Source of the DNA: Caenorhabditis elegans
Lineage: Eukaryota > Nematoda > Chromadorea > Rhabditida > Rhabditidae
Assembly: GCF_000002985.6 (NCBI RefSeq)
Contig: NC_003279.8
Location: forward strand, 3,224,001-3,288,000
Reading direction: 5' to 3'
Length of the DNA stretch: 64,000 nt
Position 1 is the stretch's first letter, and the number at the start of each line of letters is the position of its first letter. Shown in pieces: positions 1-12,300 of this stretch. The position numbers were made by a program, and so were the translations under genes. The notes below the pieces were generated by a model. It did not search any database, was not told the DNA's origin, and worked only from the letters and a program-made list of their open reading frames with translations.

Positions 1-890
1 TGGAGAATTTTTATGATTTTTTTAATGCTAAAGTAGTAATTTTGAATTTCCTATTTTTAAAATGAATTTTTCGAAATTTTCCAAGGCGAATTTTTCGAGA
101 ATATTAGATATTTTTCAAAATTTAAAAAAATCTGTAATATTTTAAACTCTCGCAGAAAATTGTCATAATTTTTTTTTTGGGAATTTTCAGGATTTTTTAC
201 AAACAATTTTTTCGAATTTTTTAAAAATCTCCAAACATTTTTGCTAATTTTCAGGAATTTCCGATTTTTCAATGAATTTTTAAAAAAATTCAAAAATTTT
301 CAGACGAATTTTTAAAAGAAAAAAAATTTGCAGAAATCATACAAAATCGAGCACCATATCCAAAAACTACTCTTCTCCTCGTGGAGTACACCGTCTGCGT
401 AAATCGAGACAAAGAAATTTTTAAAATCAAATTTTCCGATTTTTTTCATAACTTTTTAAAAATTCTTTGATATTTTTCAAAAATTTCTGAAAAACCACCG
501 CGAATTTATGGAAAATTATATTTTAAAACTTGCGAAATTTTCAAGATTGATTTTTCTTTCAATTTCGATGCAAAAGAATTTGCAAAAATGACCCGAAATC
601 GAGATTTTTTTTTAATTTTCAAAAAAAAAGTTGAATTTTCTGAAAATTCCCATTTTTGCAAATGTTCTGATATTTTTTTTTTACTAATTTGCTGCTTTCT
701 AGAGTTTTCAGCATTTTTAAGAGAATTTCCGATTTTTCAATGAATTTTAAACATTTTTTCAGACATTTTATTTCAAAAAATTTGCGAATTTTCAACATTT
801 TTTGAAAACAATTTTTTAAAGTTCGCCGAAATCATCCAATTTTCAAGTTTTTTCTTTCGATTTCGATGCAAAAGAATTCGCAAAAATGGC
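1..890. other. AT-rich intergenic sequence, no gene seen
   Basis: This stretch is very AT-rich, with many runs of A and T and no convincing open frame; the 78-residue minus-strand frame at 57-293 is Lys/Phe/Asn only, as expected of AT-rich noise. A short segment near 362-412 (cttctcctcgtggagtacac and what follows) recurs at 9499-9540 in the first intron of cogc-1, so it is a piece of a dispersed repeat. It probably contains the 3' UTR of cdt-1 next to position 890, but I see no clear polyadenylation signal. Confidence 0.6.
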
Positions 891-3800
891 TCAAAATCGA
901 GAAAAAACGAACTTTTTGTTCATTAAACTAGCTTCAGAGATGTACATCGGTGCGACCTCACACAACAATCTCAAATGATCCATAATATCAGGAATCGAAG
1001 ACGAGTTGGACGAGCTGAACTGCACAAATTTGCAAATCACATCAATTTCCATCGTCTGAGCCCGTTTCGCCGTATAATGATTGCACACAATTCGAACATA
1101 TCGGTCACGGAGCAGTGTTAGACGTTGCTTTCTTCTCTCAAGATCCTTATCAATACAAGCTTCAGCCGCCTTTTTGATTGCTTCCTTCGCACGAATACGC
1201 TCTAAAAGTGACATTGCTCCCTGGCTCTTCTGCTCTTTTTGCATCTCGGAGAACTTTTTCGGCGAGATTGGAACTGTTCCAGATGCTCCTGTAGTTGATT
1301 TCAGTGGAGATTTTAAGTCTTGATAAGCTTTTTGAACAAATGATGGTAGAGATACTTGATCCATATATTTATCTAAAGCTTCTTTCATTCCAATATGAAT
1401 CGATGATTTCTGTAGAGGAGGTTCTGGAAGTTTCACCTGCGGCAGTGATGGACAATGCTTGTCAAGTCGGAATAATGGATGCATTCTCTTAATATTCGAA
1501 GAAGCACATAATCCTTGAGATTCCAAAAATTCCGTATGACATTTCGTGACAATCGAGGCCAACTTATAACGGAAAACATGAGCTCGGTCTCTTTGACGAG
1601 CAGCGTCCAGGCGAATCCTCCCGTCGACTTCTGGCTTTCGGAGAGCCGGTTGAACTTGTTTTCTGGGGCTTTTCTTTGGGGAGAGCAGCTTTGATGGGCA
1701 GACTAGTGGAAGATCTTCGGTGTCGCCGTCGGTGGGGGATTTTTCGTAAATGTAGCCTCGTAGATCTGCAAAAAAAAAGGTTTTTTGTAAGCAGGAAACT
1801 TTTTTTTGACTAAAAATTGGGGTTTTTTCGAATTTTATAACTAAAAAATTGCGTTTTTCTGGGATTTTTTGAACAAAAAAAGGTGTTTTTTTCAATGTTT
1901 GGCCACAAAGATTGTGTTTTTCTCAGATATTTTAAACTAAAATATTGCGTATTTTTCGCATTTATGACTAAAAAATTGCGTTTTTTTCGGATTTTTGAAC
2001 AAGAAAGGTGTTTTTTCGTATTTTTTTGACTAAAGAAATGTGTCTTTTTTTTTCGATTTTTCGACTTAAAATTGTGTTTTTTCCAGATTTTTTAAATTAA
2101 AAATAATTGTTTTTTTCTAATTTTTTGAACAAAAAATGGTGTTTTTTCCAATTTATAAATAGCGTTGTTTCGGATTATTTGACTGAAATATTGTGTTTTT
2201 TTTTCGGATTTTTTGAATAAAAATTCGGTATTTTCGGTTTTTTTTACAAAAAACGCTGTTCTATCGGATTTTATGACTAAAAAATTGAGCTCTTTCGGAT
2301 TTTTTGAATAAAGAATTATCTTTTTTCCGATTTTATGACTAAAAAACGGTGTTTTTTTCCCGGATTTTTTTCTTAAAATTGAGTTTTTTCGAATTTTTTT
2401 ACTAAAAAATTGTTTTTTTTTTGGATTTTTTAAACAAAAAAGTTTTTTTTTCGAACATCTGGTAAAAAGCTGTGTTTTTTCTTACTTTTTGAAGAGAAAA
2501 TTGTGTTTTTTTTCAGTTTTTTTTTGAGCAAAGCTAGTATTTTTAGAATTTCCAAAAATTAATATAAAACCAGGGCTTTTTTTTTGAATTTTTTGAAAAA
2601 TTTTCACATCAAAAATCAGTATCAGGAGCATGAATAGGGTCTGTTAAAAAATAGAGAAATATTTTATTAATCGTTAAATATTTTCGAGTTCAAAAATGTG
2701 TGGAGGTGATCAAACAGAGAAGAAAAATCGATAAGTCTTTTTAAACTTAAAAGAATGCTATTTTACGATTAATATAATATTTTTTCTATTTTCTGACACT
2801 AAATTTTAATGGAATACGTCAGAAATAGCTGATTTTTTAAATGTTTTTATTGCAAATTGCCAACCGAAAGCTACGAACCTTCCACGAGATTCGGTCGAAC
2901 CTCAAGTTCATACTTCCCGCCCTGGCCGAATGCTTTTCGCTGTTCACGCATCTCAATATGATATGATTGAGGATATACATGAAGAATTTGTGACAAATGT
3001 TCATTGGAAAAATCCTTTCCAGACGTATTCTTAACATTCTTGATCAACTCAGGAACCACACAGCTTCGATTCTGACCGATAAAGATCGCAGTGATCTGAT
3101 CGATTCGTTTGAAAGTATCAGCGAGATGTTCATACGCAGTTGGAAGTTCAATCCGTTGACGTGCACTCTCCTTAACTTCATCAATAAGCCGTGAGCTCTT
3201 CAGAAACTCTGCAGTCATTCGTTTTCCCTCTTCTTCGTGAGCATCATCCTGCTCTCCGCGAACTTTTTCGGCCGATTTCAGGACATTAAAGCCGGGAATA
3301 ATATAGTCTGGAACTGGCTTCTTCGGTGAGAACAGATTACGAGCGGCCTTGGATTTCTGAGGTGATTTGTGATGCTCAACAATAACTGGTTTCTTCGGAG
3401 ATTTCAGCAATTCCACGTGATCATCGACCTGCTTCGTTTTGTTCTTCAAATTTTGCTCATGAATCGCTTTAGCTGCTCCTTTTGCAGCTATTCTTGCTTG
3501 TAAATCTGCAACAGTTCGAATTCCAGCCTTCTTTTTCGCTGGGCCGGATGCTTCCATTAGCTTATCGATCGCTGACTTCTGAGGAGCCGGATTTTCCAGA
3601 ATAATATCTTCATGGATTTTGGGAAGCTCAGGGGCTTCTGCTTCAGCTTCTCTAGCTTTTTTTGGCGGAGTTCCGGAACTCGATAATTCCGCTTGACGGG
3701 ATGGAGTCCGAGCGCGAGTTCGGGAGGATTTATTCTCGACGATTGGAGCAGCAGGAATTTGTACTTCTTTAATTGTAGTGGTCTTTGTGATGCTTTCATC

Positions 3801-3967
3801 GATAATCTTCTTTTCTCCTCTTGCTCTCGGTTTTCTGGTGGTCTGAAAAAGAAAAAAAAACATTAAATAATTGCAATTCATAACTTCAAACTCCAATTTA
3901 CCTTGAAAAAGTCGGTTACAGCAGTCTGCGGAGTCTGGGACCTGGATCTAGTCACCCGGGAACTCAT
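891..3967 (-). CDS. cdt-1: DNA replication licensing factor CDT1
   Basis: Three exons on the minus strand: 3967-3902, 3842-2879 and 1765-891, joining in frame to 634 residues and a TGA at 893-891. CDT1 loads the MCM2-7 helicase at origins in G1 and is destroyed in S phase. Three things show this. First, the N-terminus carries a PCNA-dependent degron: Q14, V17, T18-D19-F20-F21, with a basic R25 four residues after the second Phe. Second, a long low-complexity middle is rich in Lys-Pro and S/T-P sites (SPKK repeats). Third, a C-terminal winged-helix-like end reads LRLLCEVAPMYISEASL, comparable to the MCM-binding end of CDT1. The first intron splits the degron between K22 and T23. The second intron (2878-1766, 1.1 kb) holds a degenerate tandem repeat. 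The start was chosen because it puts the degron at the extreme N-terminus and has no better upstream ATG after an acceptor. Identification is strong on the degron and gene shape, moderate on the C-terminal fold. Confidence 0.88.
1790..2560. repeat. Degenerate tandem repeat in cdt-1 intron 2
   Basis: About 20 imperfect units of roughly 35-40 bp, each of the form gtgttttttcggattttt followed by gactaaaaaattg or a variant. The array fills most of the intron. Units differ by point changes and by the length of T runs, so it is an old, decayed minisatellite-like array. Confidence 0.7.
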
Positions 3968-5447
3968 TTTTATCAGGAATAAATAATAATTTCAGCGAAA
4001 TTATTCGCGAAAACCAAAAAATAAATGGGAGAGACGACAGACAAAGCGTACACTTTGAACAGTCCCGGTTTCCCGCACTTTTTGTCCATTGGAGCGCGTT
4101 TGTTGTCCGCTGCGTCTCCACGCTTCGTGCACTCCCTCGCCGCACCGGCATTCATTTTGAATGCTGACAAATCCACGTTTCATGCCGATTTTCTTAATTT
4201 TCCGGAATTTATACTATTTTTTGCATATTAAAATTGTGTTCAGAGCGTTTAAAAGTGCTTTTCACCTATTTTAGCGTGTAAAATGCCCAAAATTACCCAA
4301 AAATCAGTTTGAGAATGAATGCATTTTACTGTGGAAACCTTCAAAAAATCTTTTTTTTAATGAATAATTATTTAAATTGGCGTGATTCCTATATTTTTTG
4401 AAATTTTTTTTTCGTTTTTTCTTCTGAATGAGATATCTTTTGCTCCTAGAACTATAAACTGAACAATTTTGGAAGCGGTGATCCCAGAAATTACAATTTT
4501 TCGGTCAAAATTTCCCCAGAAATCGCCCAAAAAATAACGAAATTTCACAATTTCTGCGTATTAAATAGCTAAAATATATTCGTGCATTGTTCCGGGAGTA
4601 TTTACAATAGCTTTTGCCAGAAATCCCAAAAAAAATGATGCGAAAGCTTAAAAATTGGAATTTCAGCGGGAAAAATTCAACAAATTCAACTACAAAATAA
4701 CAACTTTTTTCAAAACCCAATTTTTTTCTTTAATTTTTCTTTAGATTTTGGGGATTTTTCCCATTTTTTGAGATTATTTTGCATTTTTCGATTAAAAATC
4801 CGTATTTTAAAGGTGGCGTAGTCGAATTTTTTTAAAATTGCTTCATTAGACTCAAAATTGTCTCAAAACACCGAATTTCATGATGAAACTGCTTGAAAAC
4901 TTCTCAAAAAAAGTTATGACTGCTCAAAAAATGGCCTAAAATTAGTTAAAATTTGAAATTTGACCGACTTGTCAAGCGGCTGGAAACTAACTTTTTTGAA
5001 ATTACCGTCTAATTTTGAGTATACAATTATATTATCTTGCATTTTCAATTTGATTCAGATATTTTGAAGTCGATGGACGGCGAGATTTTTAAATTTTTTA
5101 AACCAAATCTCGCCGTCCATCGACTTTAAAATACCTAAATCGAGTTGAAAACGCAAGATAATTACATTTTATATATACTCAAAATTTGACGGTGATTTCA
5201 AAAAAGGTAGTTTTTAGCCGCTTGAAAAGTCGGTCTAATTTCAAATTTTAACTAATTTTAGGCCATTTTTTGAGCAGTCATAACTTTTTTTGAGAAGTTT
5301 TCAAGCAGTTTCATCATGAAATTCGGTGTTTTGAGACAATTTTGAGTCTAATGAAGCAATTTTAAAAAAATTCGACTACACCACCTTAAAAAAATAAGTG
5401 CAGTAATCTAAATATTAAATTAATTTTCAGCCCATCTCCCCTACACC
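3968..5447. promoter_or_regulatory. Divergent promoter region of cdt-1 and txl-1
   Basis: About 1.5 kb between two divergent starts. The cdt-1 side (to about 4250) is less AT-rich. An E2F-like sequence, ttcgcgaaaa, lies at 4004-4013, roughly 37-46 bp upstream of the cdt-1 ATG; in other animals CDT1 genes are E2F-regulated, so this is plausible but unproved. Several antisense open frames at 4000-4230 look like chance. The txl-1 side is occupied by the foldback element at 4808-5389. The txl-1 ATG at 5448 follows an acceptor-like attttcag (ending at 5430) by 17 bp, suggesting trans-splicing. Confidence 0.5.
4808..5389. repeat. Foldback (inverted-repeat) element
   Basis: A palindrome of about 580 bp. 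The left arm starts aaaggtggcgtagtcgaatt and the right arm ends ttcgactacaccacctt; the arms match almost throughout and meet near 5100 (gatggacggcgag / ctcgccgtccatc). It has no coding capacity. The TIR start AAAGGTGGNGTAGT is shared with the elements at 17643-17900 and, more loosely, 28372-28894, so this is a family of non-autonomous MITE-like elements. Confidence 0.85.
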
Positions 5448-8400
5448 ATGCCAGTTATCAACGTGAAAGACGACGAAGACTTCAGAAATCAGCTTTCCCT
5501 CGCTGGTCTCAAGTCAGTGATTGTCGATTTCACTGCAGTCTGGTGCGGACCGTGCAAAATGATTGCTCCAACATTTGAAGCTCTGTCCAATCAATATCTT
5601 GGAGCAGTTTTTCTGAAAGTTGATGTGGAGATCTGCGAGAAAACCAGCTCAGAGAACGGTGTCAATTCGATGCCAACGTTCATGGTTTTCCAGAGCGGGT
5701 ATGGGTCTCATCTGGAATTGGAATAGAAATGCGGGAAATTTGAAGAAATTGCAAAAAAGTGAAGTCTCAGAAATTATTTCATTTTGAATATCTTGAAAAT
5801 ATTGATTTTTGCAGGTTTTACGAGCCAATTTGCAAGAAATTTATGAGTTTCCAAATTAAATTTTTTAAAGATAATCAAAACAGGGCTCTGCCATTTTTAA
5901 TATGCTATAATCCAACTTTTTGATCTAAAATTGATATAGAAATGTAGAAAAAATTTATGTTCCATCTGAAAATAATATTTATTTTTGTTGAAAATTTTGA
6001 AAAAGGCCTCAAATGGTGCGAGGCCTATTTCAAATTTTTCAAAAAAAATAAATAATTTTTTCACATGGAACAGACCTTTTTTAAATTACATTCCTATATA
6101 AAGTTTAGATCAAAAAGTTGGATTATAGCATATTGAAAATTGCAGAGCCTTGTTTTGATTAATTAAAAAAAATTTAATTTGGAAACCGATAAATTTCTTG
6201 CAAATTGGCTCGTAAAACCTGAAAAATCAATATTTTGTGGATATTCAAAATGAAATTGAAAAGGCTTTAAAAGCTTTACCCTTAGTAATTATTTCTGAGA
6301 CTTAATATAACATTTTCGATTTTCCGGAAAATCGGAAAATCGAAAAAAAATCTTTTTCTGACAATAAAATAAACTTTATTTTTTACTAAATTTTGTTAAT
6401 GTTCCTGAAAAAGAACATAAGAGAACATACATTTTTTTCTAAAAAGAAGAAAAAAAAGAAAAAAAATTGAGCTTTTTTTGAAAAAATAGGAAAAACGAAA
6501 AGTTTTCGATTTTTCAGATATCGCATAATCGAAAAAAAAATATTCACTCAACTTTTGTAAAAAATTCGAAGAATCAAATTTTCAGCCGTTTCTCTTATAT
6601 TTGGAAAAAATTTAATTAAAAAAAAAAAATTAAAAAAAAATAAAAAATTCAGAAAACCTAATTCTATAATTTTTTTTCACAGTTGAGCACAAAATAAAAA
6701 ATTGCAGAGTTTCGAAAAAAAAAAAGCCAAATTTTGCTAAAATCTGAAATTTCTCACACTTTTCTTTGTCACAGCTGCTGGATTTTAGTTTTTCTGGAAT
6801 TATCACCCTCTAATCCTTATTTTGGTAATTTATCTCGCGGAAATTCGTTAATTGAGGCAACTTTTAGGCCGATAGGCATCCAAAAATTATCAAAATTGGA
6901 TGCCTATCGGTCTAAAAGTTGTCTCAATTAACGAATTTCCGCGAGATAAATTACCAAAATAAGGATTAAACGGTGATAATTCCAGAAAAACTAAAATCCA
7001 GCGGCTGTGACAAAGAAAAGTGTGCGAAATTTCAGATTTTAGCAAAATTTGGCTCTTTTTTTTTAAATTTTGACCAGCCATAAAAAATTTTTGGAAATTT
7101 TTTGTGAAGTCTCATTATGAAATTCGGTGGTTTTGGACCAGTTTTAGTCTATTTAAGCAAAATACCCACAAACTCTACAGAGGTGGGCGGATATTTTTTT
7201 CGGATATTTTCTAATAATGAATTTATCAATAAGTATTGATGTAGTTATTCAGGAAGAAATGTATCCGAACAAAAAAGTAACTATTAAGCAACATTCTAAT
7301 ATGATAAAACCTAGAAAAATTCTACAAGTTTTCTGTATAAACGATATGCAAGTCCATTATCCGATATCCGTAATATCCGATATCCGATGTTGCTCGGCTA
7401 ATAAGTTTTAAGGTCTCGGTAAGGAAAACTTGTAGAATTTTTCTAGATTTTATCATATTAAAATGTTGCTTAATAGTTACTCTTTGATTTGGTTACATTT
7501 CTTCCAGAATAACTACATCAATACTTATTGATAAATTCATTATTAGAAAATATCCGAAAAAAATATCCGCCCACCTCAGAAACTCTACTCCCCAAAATAA
7601 AAATTTGCAGAGTCCGCGTGGAACAAATGAAAGGAGCCGATGCAAAAGCACTGGAAACAATGGTGAAAAAGTACGCAGACAACTCGGCAGCCGACTCACT
7701 GGTTGCTGGTCAAATGGACTTGACACCTCTTGTCGATAAGAAACAAATGGAATGTTTGAATGAATCTGATGATACTCCACTGGGACGTTTTCTCGAAGGA
7801 AACTGCAATCTGGTTTCAGATTGTGATGAGCAATTGATCATCTCACTTCCATTTAATCAACCAGTCAAAGTTCATTCAATTCTTATTAAAGGAGTATCGG
7901 ATCGTGCTCCAAAGAAGGTCAAAGTGTTCATTAATCTTCCGAAAACTACGGATTTCGATAATGCAACAGCTCTGGAGCCAACTCAAATGTTGGAATTTGA
8001 TGAATCTTCTATTCAAGGGCACGGACAAGTCGTCGCGTTGAAATATGTCAAGTTCCAGAATGTTCAGAATATTCAATTTTTCATTGAGAATAATGTCGGT
8101 GGAGGAGATGTAAGTTTCGATAAAAATTACTTTGAAAACATTTAAATTTACTAAAATTTTACCCAAAACTATTGATTATGCTTTTATTTATTTATTTAAT
8201 AAACGTATTAAATAAATAAAGAAAGATAATTAAAGATTTTCAGTAAAATCACGAAAACTCGCTTTATTAATGAACGAATTTCGTGAAGAAACTTCTCAGA
8301 CATTATTGAAAAAAAAAAATTGAAATTTAGCTAAAATTAGCAAATTTTTTTTCGAAATTTTAAACCGCCATTTAAAAAATATTGAAAAATTGTTTTTAAT

Positions 8401-9085
8401 ATAAAATGTATTCCGGCGAAATTTCGGATTTTAACAATATTTTGGTTTTTTTTCCGATATTATTTTAGTTTTTGAGCTGCAAAACAATTTTTCGGATTTT
8501 TTTTGGAAGTCTCATTATGAAAATCGCCGATTTTCTGTAAATATTAATTTTCGGAAAACTGCCGATTTGCCAATTTGCCAGAAATTTTTAAATCTGACAA
8601 TTTGCCGATTCGTCGTAAATTTTCATTTTCGGCAAATTGCCGATTTGCCGGAAATTTTTAGAGGGATTATTTATAAGACGGAAAAACTTAAAACTATGCC
8701 TTTTTGAAATTTTTTCCCCATTTTCTTTAGATATTTTCATAGAATTTGCCTACTTTTCAAAATAAATGTAGAAATATTCATAGGATGCGTACAATTTTGC
8801 CGATTGAAATTTAAATTCTGAAATTTCCAAAAAAAAAAATTTGCAAAACCGCAATTTGCCGTTTTTCCGGCAAATTCGACATTTGCCAATTTGCCGGAAA
8901 AATCGTTTGCCGCCCACCCCTGGTTCAGAGCAAAATTATTATAATTTTCCAATTTCCTCCAATTTTTTCCTTTTTTCCAGGTCACTGAGCTCGTCAAGCT
9001 TACAGTCTTCGGAACACCTCTGTCTGCTCTCAACATGAACGAATTCAAAAGAGTCGCCGGAAAAGCTGGAGATGCAGCTCATTGA
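5448..9085 (+). CDS. txl-1: Thioredoxin-like protein 1 with PITH domain (TXNL1 family)
   Basis: Exons 5448-5698, 7611-8109 and 8981-9085 join in frame to 284 residues, close to the usual length of about 290. The N-terminal thioredoxin domain has the intact active site W32-C-G-P-C36-K and a later MPTF segment with the cis-proline. The C-terminal part is a PITH domain, with the typical LTPLVDKKQMECLNE start, a central region around LIISLPFNQPVKVHSI, and an end reading TELVKLTVFGTPL. In other animals this protein binds the 26S proteasome through the PITH domain and acts as its redox partner. The first intron (1.9 kb) contains three adjacent foldback elements; the second contains a CGGCAAA-type repeat. 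The neighbour cogc-1 starts about 300 bp downstream on the same strand, suggesting a shared transcript. Confidence 0.93.
5762..6303. repeat. Foldback element in txl-1 intron 1
   Basis: A palindrome of about 540 bp. Left-arm landmarks are aagtctcagaaattattt and gttttacgagccaatttg; right-arm landmarks are caaattggctcgtaaaac and aattatttctgagactt. The centre is near 6030 (aggcctcaaatgg / gaggcct). Arms are similar but not identical. No open frame of note. Confidence 0.82.
6726..7053. repeat. Foldback element in txl-1 intron 1
   Basis: A palindrome of about 330 bp. The left arm runs from gccaaattttgctaaaatct to cgataggcatcc and the right arm from ggatgcctatcgg to agattttagcaaaatttggc. The centre is near 6890. 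Arm identity is high by eye, with only scattered differences, so the element is probably young or still forming hairpins. Confidence 0.85.
7181..7576. repeat. Foldback element in txl-1 intron 1
   Basis: A palindrome of about 395 bp with ends aggtgggcggatattttttt and aaaaaaatatccgcccacct. The centre (7340-7400) carries repeated tatccgatatccg motifs and is not itself palindromic. It lies only 34 bp before the exon 2 acceptor of txl-1. Confidence 0.85.
8540..8925. repeat. CGGCAAATTGCC-type dispersed repeat in txl-1 intron 2
   Basis: Short units built on gccgatttgccggaaattt, followed by a non-repeated middle (cataggatgcgtacaatttt) and ending ttgccgcccacccctgg. The same end (cgcccaccccTG or its complement cagGGGTGGGCGGCAA) marks copies at 15530-15765, 27458-27745, 49715-50038 and 62058-62130, so this is a defined repeat family and not simple sequence. 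Confidence 0.8.
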
Positions 9086-9390
9086 GCCCATCAATCCTTC
9101 TTCCTATCAACTGATTGTGAGCCAACGAGTTATCCAATTCATTTCTCTAATTGTCATGTACCAAAAACCATACTTTCGCTGATCCCAGTTTCCATATTTT
9201 CCTTATTTATTTCTCGATTTGTGTATCATTTTTATTTTAATTTTAATTTTAAATTTAAATTTATTTTTTTTTCTCAGCATAAACACATTTCTCCAAGCTA
9301 TCCTATTCAATTTTTAACTCGAAAAATGTTTCATTTCATCTAGATATTTCTAATTTAATTTAAAAAAAAGAAAAAATCTGAAATTTTCAG
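9086..9390 (+). promoter_or_regulatory. Intercistronic region with SL2-type trans-splice acceptor
   Basis: The 305 bp between the txl-1 stop and the cogc-1 ATG contain the txl-1 3' UTR, a U-rich stretch around 9230-9275 (where the Ur element of operons would lie), and an acceptor aaattttcag at 9381-9390 that abuts the cogc-1 ATG. Spacing and layout fit a C. elegans operon with SL2 trans-splicing. No perfect AATAAA is visible. Confidence 0.6.
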
Positions 9391-12300
9391 ATGGACGTTG
9401 ACCGGCTCATGCGTGACCTATCGGTCGAGCAACTGGAGAATATTCAGCAGAATTTGGAGTAAGAGAAGCGGGAATTCGAGAAAATTCGAAACAAAAGCTT
9501 CTCCTCGTGGAGTACACGAGGGCTGCGTAAATCGACACGTGGATGTGTTGAAGAAATTTTTGTAAAATGAGGAATCGGAAAAATTTGCTGAAAAAAATTA
9601 ATTTTTTAAAACAAAAATTAATTGAAAATTAGAAATTTTTAATGTTTTCTGGTGAAAATTGGCTGAAAAAGTATTTTTTTTTCTCACAAAATTTTATTTA
9701 AAAAATAGAAATTTCAATTTTTTTCGCGAGAAAAATATTTGCAAATTGAAATTTCAAAAAGTTCAGAAAAATCAACAATTTCCAAAAAAAAAGTGATAAT
9801 TTTCAATAAAGGGCTATAATCTTCGAAAAAGCTAAGAAAAAAGCAAAACTAAGAAATTTTAATGTTTTCTCGGGAAAATTGGCTGAAAATAAGATTTTTC
9901 GGGATTTTTTAAACAGAGTGTTATTTAAAAAATAGAAAATTCAATTTTTTCATGAGAAACAATTTTTTTTTAAATTTTCACATCAAAATTTCAAAATATT
10001 CATTTAAAATTGAAGTGCAAAAAGCGTATAATGTTTCCAAAAAAAGGTATTATTTCCAAAAAAAAAATCAAAATCGCTGATTTTCAGAAACTAATTTTTT
10101 ATAAAGTCGAAAAATCGGTAAATTCCAAAAAAAAAACACGATAATCTCCAAAAAAATCCTTAGTTTTCAAAAAAAACAGTGATAATTTCCAATAAAATGC
10201 TATAATTTTCAAAAAAAAAACGATAGGTTTCAGAAAATTCAATAATATATTGAGAAAGTCAAAAAATCGTAAAAATTCCACAATTTCCAGCAAAGAAAGC
10301 TATAAGTTTAAAAAAACGATAATTTTCAGAAAAATCGATAATTTTCGAAAAAAAAACATTTTTTTCAGAAAAGAAATGGAAGGAAAACGAGAAAGTCTCC
10401 GTGAAATGGTCGGCCGTCGGTATCGAGATGTTCTAGAAGCTTCTTCAGAAGTTCGTCACGTGTGCTCTTTGGCTGATAAATTGGCCTCAGATATTGCAAA
10501 TACAAGAGTTGGATATCAATCCACTCATGTTAGGTTGGAAATATTTCGCAAAATTTGAGTAAAAACTCGGAAAAAATACGGCAAAAAATTCTATTCAAAA
10601 AATTGGAAAAAATTGAATTTTTCCAAATTTTTAAAATGGTTTTTTTGAGAAAATTTCGCAAAAAAAACTAATTAGGAAAATTTAATTTAATTTTTCATTT
10701 TCAGACATTTTACCCCGAAAAAAATTGCTGAGACCCTAAAATTTGTCTAAAAATCGATTTTCTAGCAAAAAATTAGACTTTTGCGGAAAATATTTAATGC
10801 TAAATTATCGATTTTCAGACAAATTTTAAATTTTCAGCCGTTTTTTTAACAGAAAAAAAATGACTGAAAACACGAAAAATATGTTTAAAAGCAAATAATA
10901 ATAATAATAATAATAAATTAATAAAAACCAATAAATATAGCCGAAAAAACGCTCAAATGCCGAAATTAGATTGCGCGGGAATTCAAAAACCATTAATAAA
11001 CAAAATTCTTCAATTCCAGAATTATTTTCAATTTTAAGATCCGAAAATCGTTAGAAAAATATATATTCTACTTCGAAAAAAAAAATCAAAAGTTATAAAT
11101 CAAAAACTCAATTTATTCGGATTTGTTTTCAAATTTTTAACCTAGATAAATTCAAATATTTATCACATTTTTGCACGGTTTTCCAAACAATTCTGTAAAT
11201 TTCAGAGCAAAAAATTTGAAAAAAAAAATAAAATTTTGAATTTCCAGAACCGGAGGACGAGAGGAACAGAAAGCGGGAGAACATCTCTATGCGGTGAACT
11301 ATTTGGTTTCAAGTATTGGAGGAGATAGTATGGGCTTTTTTTTTTGAAATTAAAAATTGATTTCAACTTAATTAATTCAAAAATGTCAGCGAATTTTAGC
11401 GATTTTTACTGAAAAAATTTTTAAAATCATGAAAATTGAGTAGTTTTACCCGTAAAACAAATTGAAATGCTATCAAATTTCATTTTTAAAAAATGTATTT
11501 TTTCCAGGCGGTGAGCCACTGGACGATGTAGTTGCTCTTTGCATGGTGGAGCATCTTCAGAAGCAGCTCATCAGTAATCATTCGTCGCCAATGGTCAGTT
11601 TAAATAAATATTGTTGGTAGCTGCGCTAAAAAATTGGATTTTGAAATTTTCGAAAAAAAAAACAATTTAAAAAAATCTTAAAATTAATTTTGGTCAGATT
11701 TTTTCTAGATATTTTTGACAGTAAATTGTTGAACAATTGGGAGAAATTTCAGGTTTTTCGAGGAGAACCGAAAAATGGAAATTTATTTTTTTTAACTTAA
11801 AAAATAAATTTTTTTCCCGATTTTTTGAAGAAATTCATATGTTTTTGTACTTTATTTTAATAGAAATGAGCACGATTTGATGAAAAATCTAGGGCTTCCA
11901 TCCCGGCGCCTTCGCCGGCCGGTGAGGCGCCTCAAACAGCCTCACGTCGCCACTATCGCCGTCATTGAAAAAAAAACGTAAAATTTTATTTTCATTTCTT
12001 GTTTTTTTTCTAAAATTTCAACAAATTATTAAAAATGAAAATATAGAATTCACGTCAAAATTTTTTAAAGCGGCGAAGGCGAAAGCCGGCCGGCGTGATG
12101 CCGGCGTGAGGCGCCGACGCCGCGCCGCTCTCACATGGAAGCCTTAGAAAAATCGAAAAAATATTTCATTTTTTCGATATTTTTCAACTAAAATCGAAAC
12201 ATCCGAAAAGAATTTATCAGAAAATTAACTATAAAATTCGATTTTTTATCTCATTTTGTTTATATTATTGAGAAAAAACTTCCAAAAAGAAGAAAGTGAT

